DNA from: Ruminococcus sp. UBA1409
GTDB lineage: Bacteria; Bacillota; Clostridia; Oscillospirales; Ruminococcaceae
NCBI GenBank assembly: GCA_002305045.1
Contig: DBPX01000014.1
Location: 1-15,796 of the forward strand
Length of the DNA: 15,796 nucleotides
Reading direction: 5' to 3'
Shown here piece by piece: positions 6,563 to 14,386 of this stretch (its first letter is position 1; each line of letters starts with the position of its first letter). The notes below the pieces were generated by a model. The model worked only from the letters and a program-made list of their open reading frames with translations, was not told the origin of the DNA and did no database searches. Made by a program: the position numbers and the translations under genes.

Positions 6563-8005
6563 ATGAGAAATTCTGATGTTATACGCTTTGCAGGGAGCAA
6601 CTTCCTTAGGCGAAAGGCAAGAAGTGCGCTTACCGTGCTCGGAGTCGTAATTGGAACTGCGGCTGTAGTTATAATGCTCTCCATCGGAGTCGGAATGAAT
6701 AAGGGCTTCGAGGACCAGGTAAATTCCTACGGTGATATTCGTCAGATAAGCGTGTATGAAAAATACGGCCAGGTAAACGAGGAGACCGGCGAGTGGGAGC
6801 AGAACACAAGCCGTGTCCCTCTTGACGACATAACCGTAGAGGAGCTAAGAGCGATTGAAAATGTCTCTGCCGTTTCGCCCTCGGGAAATTACTGGGGCAC
6901 CATGGTTATGGACGGCAACATGAAGTGGGCGAACGCCAACATATACGGCATTGACGCAAGCTCGATGGAGGACTTTGGCTACGAGGTGCTCTACGGCAGG
7001 CTTCTCGATGAGAGCGATAAGGGCACCACAAACTTTGTCATGTGCTACAACATCCCCTTTTACTTCTATGAGATGAGAAAGAGCGAGCAGATATACTGGG
7101 TCGATGTCGCTGAGGGCGAGGAGCTTCCCTTTGACCCAATCGACGACCACAGGTACCAGTTTACCTGGTATTGGAACTATGGCGAGGGCGCCGTCGATAC
7201 CTCAAGACCCAGAATCATCCTCGAGGATATGAACTGCGTCGGAATCCTTGTGCAGAAAAAGGGCGGCGATTATTCCCAGGAAATATACATGGACATCGAT
7301 GGTATGCTGGAGCTTCAAAAGAGGATGGACGAGAATCAGAACAAGTATTACGGCATTATAGAAGGTCAGGGCGCCTATACCAATATAATTGTCGGCGGTG
7401 TGGTAGAGGAAAGCCTATCCCAGACAGAGGACGGCAGGACCTCGAAGTACAACAACATAACCGTAATCTGTGAGGATTCAAAGTATGTCCAGGCAGTCGA
7501 GAAGCAGATAAGGGAGATGGGCTTTGAGACAAGCTCAAACATGGAGTGGCTGACCTCGATGCAGGACCAGACCAAATTCCTGCGCTCGATTTTAGGAGCT
7601 ATAGGAGTGGTTGCCTTCTTCGTAGCGGCGATAAGCATAGCCAATACCATGGTAATGTCGATTTACGAGCGTACCCGTGAGATAGGAATTATGAAGGTGC
7701 TTGGCTGCAAGCTCTCCGACATAAGAGGAATGTTTCTTATAGAGTCGGCGATAATAGGAGTAGTCGGAGGAATTTTAGGCATAGGTCTTAGCTACATAGC
7801 CTCCTACGCCGTAAACATCCTCGCCGCAAACGGAGGAATGTCGATGCTAGGAATCGACGCCGCAACCTCCAAGCTCTCAATTATCCCTATATGGCTCAAC
7901 TTTGCCGCCGTCGTCCTAGCGACGGTTGTAGGAGTAGTCTCCGGGCTTTACCCCGCCATAAGGGCGACAAGGCTCTCAGCTCTCGAGGCTATCAAAAACG
8001 AATAG
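6563..8005 (+). CDS. MacB/FtsX-type ABC transporter permease
   Basis: The 480-residue permease has four membrane helices at about 21-45, 340-365, 390-418 and 441-463, with a large extracellular domain of about 290 residues between the first two. The N-terminal segment with NFLRRKARSALTVLGVVIG and the C-terminal FtsX domain (NTMVMSIYERTREIGIMKVLG at 361-381, then GLYPAIRATRLSALEAIKNE at the end) are classic for MacB-like mechanotransmission proteins. These use ATP in the cytoplasm to move an extracellular domain instead of passing substrate through the membrane. It should pair with the ATPase two genes upstream. The ectodomain is larger than in compact MacB-like permeases and carries an aromatic-rich segment at about 160-215. 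The start has AAAGGA 8 bases upstream. It is the last gene of the operon and faces proC across a hairpin. Confidence 0.9.
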   Translation: MRNSDVIRFAGSNFLRRKARSALTVLGVVIGTAAVVIMLSIGVGMNKGFEDQVNSYGDIRQISVYEKYGQVNEETGEWEQNTSRVPLDDITVEELRAIENVSAVSPSGNYWGTMVMDGNMKWANANIYGIDASSMEDFGYEVLYGRLLDESDKGTTNFVMCYNIPFYFYEMRKSEQIYWVDVAEGEELPFDPIDDHRYQFTWYWNYGEGAVDTSRPRIILEDMNCVGILVQKKGGDYSQEIYMDIDGMLELQKRMDENQNKYYGIIEGQGAYTNIIVGGVVEESLSQTEDGRTSKYNNITVICEDSKYVQAVEKQIREMGFETSSNMEWLTSMQDQTKFLRSILGAIGVVAFFVAAISIANTMVMSIYERTREIGIMKVLGCKLSDIRGMFLIESAIIGVVGGILGIGLSYIASYAVNILAANGGMSMLGIDAATSKLSIIPIWLNFAAVVLATVVGVVSGLYPAIRATRLSALEAIKNE

Positions 8006-8019
8006 GCGGTATGAAATAC

Positions 8020-8053
8020 AAGGACCTCCCGAAAATTATCCGGAAGGTCCTTT
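8020..8053. terminator. Bidirectional hairpin between the ABC operon and proC
   Basis: AAGGACCT (8020-8027) pairs with AGGTCCTT (8045-8052), and CCG (8029-8031) with CGG (8041-8043), around one C-A mismatch and a 9-base loop. It lies between two convergent genes. The T tract is short on both strands (TTTC rightward, TGTATTTC leftward), so it probably serves both transcripts with moderate strength. Confidence 0.7.
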
Positions 8054-8068
8054 CAATTCACCTAATTA

Positions 8069-8869
8069 TTACTTCGAGAGAAGCTTCGACTTTTTTATGC
8101 AGGCGGCGACGGCTTCCTTTATTATGCCCTCCAGACCCAGCCGGTTAAATACATCCACAGCCTCGATGGTGGTGCCTCCGGGAGAGCAGACATTGATTCT
8201 TAGCTGCTCGACGGATTCGCTGGAGGAGAGCACCATCTGGGCGGCTCCCTTGACGGTCTGGGCGGAAAACAGCCTTGCCTCCTCCTCGCTCATGCCGTTT
8301 TCGATTCCCGCCTTCATAAGCCCCTCTATGAACATATAGACATACGCAGGTCCCGAGCCGCTGATTCCGGTAACACAGTCCATAAGCTCCTCCCTGACTA
8401 TTCCGGCAAGACCGAAGCCGGATAGAAGCTCCCTTACTCCGTCAAGCTCGCTGTCTGTGACATTTTCATTCCCGCAAAGCCCGCTCATCCCGCAGCCGAC
8501 AAGCGCAGGAGTATTCGGCATAACCCGAACGATTTTCCTCTTGTCTCCAAAGAAGCCCTCTAGGGCTTTTGTAGTCTTTCCCGCCAGTATCGAGACGATA
8601 AGAGCGTCCTCTTCTATAAACTGCGATATCTCGCCGGCAAGAGACTCAAGCGCATTTGGCTTCACGGCGAGGATTACGGTGTCTGCGCCCTTAACGGCGT
8701 CCCTGGCGTCAAAAAAGGTCCTAACCCCCAGCAATTTTGCACGCTCAAGGGACTTCTCAATCCTATCCGCACAGGTGATGTCCTCCTTTTTGAAGCCTTC
8801 GTTCTTTAACAATCCGCACAGAAGCGCATATCCCATATTTCCGCAGCCGATAACAGCTATATTTTTCAT
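8069..8869 (-). CDS. proC: Pyrroline-5-carboxylate reductase
   Basis: This cytoplasmic enzyme reduces 1-pyrroline-5-carboxylate to proline with NAD(P)H, the last step of proline synthesis. The 266-residue length is normal. The Rossmann motif GCGNMG lies at 8-13, AVKPN at 68-72, and RVMPNTPALVGCG at 115-127. The C-terminal dimer domain carries the family signature GISGSGPAYVYMFIEG (168-183) and SPGGTTIEAV (229-238). The start ATG (complement of 8867-8869) is preceded on the minus strand by GAAAGGCGG (8878-8886), 8 bases away. It is transcribed alone, divergent from the GH3 gene and convergent with the ABC operon. No proA or proB is in the window, and nothing links it functionally to its neighbours. 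Confidence 0.96.
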   Translation of the reverse strand: MKNIAVIGCGNMGYALLCGLLKNEGFKKEDITCADRIEKSLERAKLLGVRTFFDARDAVKGADTVILAVKPNALESLAGEISQFIEEDALIVSILAGKTTKALEGFFGDKRKIVRVMPNTPALVGCGMSGLCGNENVTDSELDGVRELLSGFGLAGIVREELMDCVTGISGSGPAYVYMFIEGLMKAGIENGMSEEEARLFSAQTVKGAAQMVLSSSESVEQLRINVCSPGGTTIEAVDVFNRLGLEGIIKEAVAACIKKSKLLSK

Positions 8870-8905
8870 GACCCAGACCGCCTTTCAAGAATTTTAACTG
8901 AAGCT

Positions 8906-8934
8906 ATTTTAGCACATCCTCCCTTAAAAATAAA
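8906..8934 (-). promoter_or_regulatory. Probable promoter of proC
   Basis: On the minus strand, TGCTAAAAT gives an extended -10 (hexamer TAAAAT, plus-strand 8906-8911). The -35 region 17 bases upstream (8929-8934, TTTATT) is poor. Expected start is near 8899, about 30 bases before the ATG. Confidence 0.45.
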
Positions 8935-8962
8935 GAGGGCTGCACTTTTTTGTTTTCACCCA

Positions 8963-8991
8963 TTGACATTAATATTACTATCTAGTAAAAT
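8963..8991 (+). promoter_or_regulatory. Promoter of the GH3 gene with an internal palindrome
   Basis: TTGACA at 8963-8968 and TAAAAT at 8986-8991 are 17 bases apart. The spacer and -10 contain a perfect inverted repeat, TTACTA-TC-TAGTAA (8975-8988), placed where a bound repressor would block RNA polymerase. AAAGGA at 9036-9041 is the ribosome site, 9 bases before the ATG. Confidence 0.72.
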
Positions 8992-9050
8992 TATTTTAGG
9001 GTGCTGCCTTCTAGCTTGTCACCTACTACTAAACGAAAGGACATCTGCTT

Positions 9051-11150
9051 ATGGAGATTTATAAGGACAGCTCAAGGTCCTGCGAGGAAAGAGCCAAGGA
9101 CCTTGTTTCAAGAATGACTATACTGGAGAGGTGCGAGCAGCTAAAGTATGACGCTCCCGCCATTGAGAGGCTGGGAGTGCCGGCATATAACTGGTGGAAT
9201 GAGGGGCTTCACGGAGTTGCAAGAGCGGGAACCGCAACCATGTTCCCACAGGCGATAGGAATGGCGGCGTCCTTTGACGATAAGCTTCTTTTTGATATCG
9301 CAAATGTGATTTCCGTAGAGGCAAGGGCAAAGTACAACGAGTATTCCTCCAGAAACGACAGGGATATCTACAAGGGTCTTACCCTTTGGTCCCCCAACAT
9401 CAACATCTTCCGTGACCCAAGATGGGGAAGAGGCCATGAGACCTACGGTGAGGACCCGTATCTTACATCCAGACTGGGAGTCGCATTTGTCAAGGGCCTG
9501 CAGGGAGACGGCAAGGTCATGAGGGCGGCGGCATGTGCCAAGCACTTCGCAGTACACTCCGGGCCGGAGGATATAAGGCATGAGTTTAACGCTGAGGCAG
9601 ACGCTAAGGACCTCGAGGAGACCTATCTTCCCGCCTTTGAGGCTCTTGTCAAGGAGGCTAAGGTCGAGTCGGTCATGGGCGCATACAACCGCACAAACGG
9701 CGAGCCCTGCTGCGGAAGCAGCTATCTGAACGGCAAGCTCAAGGAGTGGGGCTTTGACGGCTATTTCGTCTCCGACTGCTGGGCTATAGCCGACTTCCAT
9801 ATGCATCACCATGTTACGGCGACGGCAACCGAGTCGGTAGCCCTTGCGCTCAAAAACGGCTGTGATGTCAACTGCGGTAATACATATCTGCATATGTATA
9901 AGGCTTACGAGGAGGGTCTTATCACCGAGGAGGAGATAACAACCGCCTGCGAGCATCTTTTCAGGACAAGAATGAGGCTCGGAATGTTCGACTCCACCGA
10001 GTATGACAGCCTTTGCTACAAGGATGTCGAGACAAAGGAGCATCTTGCCCTTTCCAGGAAGGCAGCCGAGACCGCCTGCGTGCTTTTGAAGAACGACGGC
10101 ATTCTCCCTCTTGACATGAATAAGATTGACACAATAGGAGTAATAGGTCCCAACGCCCAGAGCATCGGCGCACTCAGGGGCAACTACTACGGCACCGCCT
10201 CCAGATACGAAACCATCCTGATGGGAATACAGGATAAGTTCAGCGGCAGAGTGCTCTACTCCGAGGGCTGCGACATAGTAAAGGACAAGCCGGACGGACT
10301 CTCGCTGCCGATGCACAGAATCGCAGAGGCTCAGGCTGTAGCCGATAATTCAGATGTTGTCATCCTCTGCGTAGGACTCGACGAGGGTCTTGAGGGCGAG
10401 GAGGGCGACCAGAGCAACGAGTACGGCTCCGGCGACAAGAGAAGCCTTCTTCTTCCCAGATGCCAGCAGCAGCTCATAGAGGCTGTTTTGGACAGAGGAA
10501 AGCCCACCGTCATAATTTTGGCTTCCGGCTCCTCCCTTAATGTCAATACCGACAGGGAGAACGCTCTCATTCAGGCATTCTATCCCGGCTCTGAGGGCGG
10601 AAAGGCTGTCGCAGATATCCTGTTCGGCACAGTATCGCCGTCAGGAAAGCTCCCCGTCACCTTCTACAAGCATATGGAGGACCTGCCCGAGTTTACCGAT
10701 TACTGCATGAGGAGCAGGACCTATCGCTACGACGATTACTCCAAGGACCAGATACTCTATCCCTTTGGCTACGGCTTGACCTATTCTGACATCTCGGTCG
10801 GCGATGTTAAGCTCACCGACGAGGGGGATAAGCTGATTGCCGACATCACCCTTTCAAACAGCGGTATGACCGGCGAGGATGTAGTAGAGGTATACTTTAA
10901 GTCGGAGTCTACGGACGCTGTAAAGAATCACGCTCTTTGCGCCTTCAAGAGGGTAAGGCTTGAAAAGGGCGAGACAAGCGAGCTAAGGCTTGAGATACTC
11001 AAAAAGAACCTCACCGTGGTAAGCGACGAGGGAGTAAGATATCTTGACAGCTCAGCTCCTGTCACGCTTTACTTCGGCACCTCTCAGCCGGATGAGCTTA
11101 GCTGCAGGCTGACCGGCAAGAGCGCCGTAGCTAAAAGGATAACCCTTTGA
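9051..11150 (+). CDS. GH3 beta-xylosidase / beta-glucosidase type enzyme
   Basis: The 699-residue protein lacks a signal peptide, so it should act in the cytoplasm on imported oligosaccharides. The N-terminal TIM-barrel domain (about 10-310) has NIFRDPRWGRGHETYGEDPY (118-137), AKHFAVHSGPED (163-174) and the nucleophile D242 in FVSDCWAI. The second alpha/beta domain (about 335-545) carries GLDEGLEGEEGD (442-453), where the acid/base Glu is expected. YPFGYGLTYS (570-579) leads into the C-terminal fibronectin-III-like domain (about 583-680). The SDCWAI form and the WNEGLHGVAR motif (49-58) are typical of the GH3 branch that includes beta-xylosidases and alpha-arabinofuranosidases; specificity cannot be fixed from sequence. 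The likely role is trimming of xylo-oligosaccharides to xylose. It is monocistronic with a candidate operator and a strong terminator. A long open frame on the opposite strand inside it is a composition artefact. Confidence 0.9.
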   Translation: MEIYKDSSRSCEERAKDLVSRMTILERCEQLKYDAPAIERLGVPAYNWWNEGLHGVARAGTATMFPQAIGMAASFDDKLLFDIANVISVEARAKYNEYSSRNDRDIYKGLTLWSPNINIFRDPRWGRGHETYGEDPYLTSRLGVAFVKGLQGDGKVMRAAACAKHFAVHSGPEDIRHEFNAEADAKDLEETYLPAFEALVKEAKVESVMGAYNRTNGEPCCGSSYLNGKLKEWGFDGYFVSDCWAIADFHMHHHVTATATESVALALKNGCDVNCGNTYLHMYKAYEEGLITEEEITTACEHLFRTRMRLGMFDSTEYDSLCYKDVETKEHLALSRKAAETACVLLKNDGILPLDMNKIDTIGVIGPNAQSIGALRGNYYGTASRYETILMGIQDKFSGRVLYSEGCDIVKDKPDGLSLPMHRIAEAQAVADNSDVVILCVGLDEGLEGEEGDQSNEYGSGDKRSLLLPRCQQQLIEAVLDRGKPTVIILASGSSLNVNTDRENALIQAFYPGSEGGKAVADILFGTVSPSGKLPVTFYKHMEDLPEFTDYCMRSRTYRYDDYSKDQILYPFGYGLTYSDISVGDVKLTDEGDKLIADITLSNSGMTGEDVVEVYFKSESTDAVKNHALCAFKRVRLEKGETSELRLEILKKNLTVVSDEGVRYLDSSAPVTLYFGTSQPDELSCRLTGKSAVAKRITL

Positions 11151-11161
11151 TATGATTTTTC

Positions 11162-11194
11162 CTGCGCTTCGGGTCTCCCGGGGCGCAGCTTTTT
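11162..11194 (+). terminator. Strong rho-independent terminator after the GH3 gene
   Basis: Twelve consecutive pairs (11162-11173 with 11177-11188, two of them G-U) close a 3-base loop, followed by C and five T residues (11190-11194). It starts 11 bases after the GH3 stop. Confidence 0.92.
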
Positions 11195-11268
11195 ATAAAT
11201 AAGCCGGTATTATCCTCTTGGGCTGACGGATGAATACTCCTTGAATATCAACTCCTTTTCGCTGTAGG

Positions 11269-11287
11269 AAGGATGTCAGTCCTTTTT
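11269..11287 (+). terminator. Weak hairpin with T tract between the GH3 and SGNH genes
   Basis: AAGGA (11269-11273) can pair with TCCTT (11280-11284) across a 6-base loop, with T residues running to 11287. It could be a minor back-up terminator or chance. The remainder of 11195-11334 shows no gene or recognisable RNA. Confidence 0.25.
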
Positions 11288-11334
11288 GAGTATATGCCCA
11301 TTTTTATAGCTCTTGGGGACTCTTAGCTTAGATT

Positions 11335-11365
11335 AAGATAACGCCGGCGCCGGCGGTCTTATCTT
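11335..11365. promoter_or_regulatory. Nested GC-rich palindrome upstream of the SGNH promoter (candidate operator)
   Basis: The outer arms AAGATAA (11335-11341) and TTATCTT (11359-11365) flank a perfect 14-bp palindrome, CGCCGGCGCCGGCG (11342-11355), with three extra bases on the right (GTC). The right arm overlaps the first two bases of the -35 box. As DNA it could bind a regulator; as RNA from upstream read-through it would fold strongly but has no T tract. Confidence 0.5.
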
Positions 11366-11392
11366 GACAGCAGGCTAAAAGCATGTTAAAAT
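11364..11392 (+). promoter_or_regulatory. Extended -10 promoter of the SGNH esterase gene
   Basis: TTGACA at 11364-11369 and TAAAAT at 11387-11392 are 17 bases apart, with TG at 11384-11385. Expected start is near 11399, giving a 45-base leader that ends with the ribosome site AAAGGAG (11431-11437), 6 bases before the ATG. Confidence 0.75.
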
Positions 11393-11443
11393 TAAGGCTG
11401 TAATCTGCGGCTTTGCCCCTATATCACAGGAAAGGAGCTAACT

Positions 11444-12727
11444 ATGCTAAATTGCGGCTTCGCAAAAAGGACTATTGGCTTATATCTGACTGTTGGCATA
11501 GTGATAGTTATGCTTTTTTGCTCCTGCGCTCCAAAGAGCGACTTTGTCGAGCTTCCCGACTCCGAGGGCTGGTGCCGCACATGGGGGACGGTTATGAGCC
11601 CCGACGAGGAGGAGGGACAGTCATCCGCGGCGTCTGCTATAAGAAACGCCACCTGCCGCCAGGTGATAAGAAGCTCGATAGGCGGAAGCAGGATAAGGCT
11701 GACCTTTTCAAACGAATACGGGGATATCCCGCTGGTGATAGAAAGGGCTTCGATTGCAAGGCTTGTAAACCCCGGAAGCCCAGAGCTTGAGGCTGAAGGC
11801 GGCAGCGCAGCGATAACCTTTTACGGGAGCGAGAGCGTAACAGTCCCGGCAGGGGAGACCGTTGTCTCCGACGAGATATTTTTCGAGGTGGAGGCGCTTG
11901 AGAGCCTCGCTGTGAGCATTTATGTCGGGGATTATACCGGCGGCACAGTCACCCTGCATGACGGAGCGGACACTACCTCCTGGATAGTCAAGGGCGACTG
12001 CGTAGACGACGGTCAGCTCTACGGAGTGAAGCTATCAAGCAGCTGGTACTATCTTTCCGGGCTTGACATCTGGTCAAAGGAGGGTACAAGGGCGGTTGCC
12101 GTTATAGGGGACTCTATCTCAGCCGGAGAGCTGACCTCGATAGACAGGTATATGTCCTGGCCTTGCCAGCTGAGCGGGCTTATAAATCAGGGAGAATACT
12201 CGGGCAGGCTGTCTTTAGTGAATCTTAGCGGCTTTGAAACGCTGACCGAAAACGGCAAGCTTAGCCAAAGGATAAAGGAGCAGCTTCTTTCGGTTCCGGG
12301 GCTTAGGTATGTGATACTCAGCGTTGGGATAAACGACATAGGCTCGGCTCAGGCGGATATCTCCCAGAGCATGATAGAAGCCTACGGCGAGCTTGTTTCG
12401 CTCTGCCACCAAAACGGCATCAGGGTTTACTGTCAGACGCTTACGCCGGTCGGAGGGAATTTTTACTATTCAGAGCTTCACGAGAAGATTCGTGGGACAA
12501 TAAATCGCTTCATAAGGGACGAGACCTCGCCCTTTGACGGCGTTTTGGACTTTGCGGCGGTTTTATCCTCCGAGGAGGACAGCTCTAGAATCAGGGATGA
12601 ATACAATCCCTCAGCCCCCGATTATCTTCACCCCGGGGACGCAGGGCATACCGCAATGTCTGAATACGCCTACTCGTCGCTTTTGTCCTTCATATCGGAG
12701 GCCTCCGATGCGGAGAGCGAGGAATAA
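11444..12727 (+). CDS. Exported SGNH/GDSL esterase, XynE-like
   Basis: The 427-residue protein begins with a hydrophobic export segment (11-28) ending in LFCSC, so C28 may be lipidated, although the lipobox lacks Leu at -3. Residues 42-205 form the N-terminal beta-rich domain of the XynE-like subfamily (RIRLTFSNEYGDIPLVIE at 83-100, HDGADTTSW at 172-180, WYYLSGLDIW at 201-210). The SGNH domain follows: GDSIS with nucleophile S224, GINDI with oxyanion N297, and D393/H396 in DYLHPGD. Block II reads NLSGFE (260-265) where relatives have a Gly-Gly-Asn type motif. Family members deacetylate xylan or cleave aryl esters, so removal of acetyl or feruloyl groups from hemicellulose on the cell surface is a fair inference next to GH30 and GH3 genes. 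It is probably transcribed alone; no convincing terminator follows it. Confidence 0.82.
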   Translation: MLNCGFAKRTIGLYLTVGIVIVMLFCSCAPKSDFVELPDSEGWCRTWGTVMSPDEEEGQSSAASAIRNATCRQVIRSSIGGSRIRLTFSNEYGDIPLVIERASIARLVNPGSPELEAEGGSAAITFYGSESVTVPAGETVVSDEIFFEVEALESLAVSIYVGDYTGGTVTLHDGADTTSWIVKGDCVDDGQLYGVKLSSSWYYLSGLDIWSKEGTRAVAVIGDSISAGELTSIDRYMSWPCQLSGLINQGEYSGRLSLVNLSGFETLTENGKLSQRIKEQLLSVPGLRYVILSVGINDIGSAQADISQSMIEAYGELVSLCHQNGIRVYCQTLTPVGGNFYYSELHEKIRGTINRFIRDETSPFDGVLDFAAVLSSEEDSSRIRDEYNPSAPDYLHPGDAGHTAMSEYAYSSLLSFISEASDAESEE

Positions 12728-12770
12728 GCATAAAAGGTTTACGGGCGCTTTAGCTTAAGGGCTTGATTTG

Positions 12771-12812
12771 TATAAACACTCCCGGCGTCGGCACGGCTTT
12801 TTGCTCGCCGGG
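12771..12812 (+). promoter_or_regulatory. Possible promoter and leader hairpin before the small membrane protein operon
   Basis: TATAAA at 12771-12776 could be a -10, with only a poor -35 (TTTAGC, 12749-12754). A perfect 7-bp inverted repeat, CCCGGCG (12781-12787) and CGCCGGG (12806-12812), with an 18-base loop follows and would lie at the very 5' end of the RNA. No T tract follows the hairpin, so it is not a standard terminator. Confidence 0.35.
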
Positions 12813-12845
12813 CCTTAGTGGAAAAGGCATTTTAGGGGGATGGAC

Positions 12846-13199
12846 ATGGGACTAAAGAAGGATTTAAAGCTGATTGCAGATTTTATCGACAATCCGTATG
12901 ACGCCAAGGAAAGGCCGGAAAAGCAGCTGCGAAGGCTGACTATAGGGCTGATGATAGCCCTGCCGATATTCATAGGCTGCTGTCACGGCTTTGGGATACT
13001 CGTCGCCGGACCTCTCTCGATATACTGGGCAATAATGTATCTTAGGTGCCGTGAGGGCTGGAAGGCTATGAAATGGAGGACTCTGTGGCTCTATCTCATG
13101 ACCGTGGCGTCGATTGCCCTGGGGGTGTATTTTCTTATCTTCAACCTTGTTTTCGGTGCGCTTCAGGCGTTTTTCAGCCTGCTGGGCTTCAAGGTATAG
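12846..13199 (+). CDS. Small hydrophobic membrane protein, function unknown
   Basis: I do not recognise this family. From the chosen ATG it has 117 residues: a charged, amphipathic N-terminus (about 1-29, rich in Lys/Asp/Arg) and two or three hydrophobic helices (about 30-62 and 76-105). A Cys-Cys-His cluster (IGCCHGFG) sits in the first hydrophobic stretch. A start at 12840 is open in frame but lies directly against the AGGGGG ribosome site (12834-12839). The second ATG at 12846 has the proper 6-base spacing and is preferred. It is 24 bases upstream of tgt and probably co-transcribed with it, but its composition suggests no link to queuosine. It is likely a real gene because it has a ribosome site, membrane-protein character and an operon-like position. 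Confidence 0.65.
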   Translation: MGLKKDLKLIADFIDNPYDAKERPEKQLRRLTIGLMIALPIFIGCCHGFGILVAGPLSIYWAIMYLRCREGWKAMKWRTLWLYLMTVASIALGVYFLIFNLVFGALQAFFSLLGFKV

Positions 13200-13205
13200 T
13201 CATAG

Positions 13206-14360
<1,155 letters not shown>

Positions 14361-14386
14361 TATAAGCTTTATTTGGGGGATTTTCA

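Noticed and set aside
9141..10316. A 391-codon open frame on the minus strand inside the GH3 gene
   Set aside because: Its translation has no recognisable domain and is rich in Cys/Val/Leu. It lies wholly opposite a well-supported enzyme gene and is explained by that gene's codon bias.
12781..12812. Hairpin as a rho-independent terminator of the SGNH gene
   Set aside because: The stem is good, but it is followed by CCTTAGTGG with no T tract.
14361..14386. yybP-ykoY manganese riboswitch before mntP
   Set aside because: The gap to tgt is only 26 bases, far too short for that RNA.
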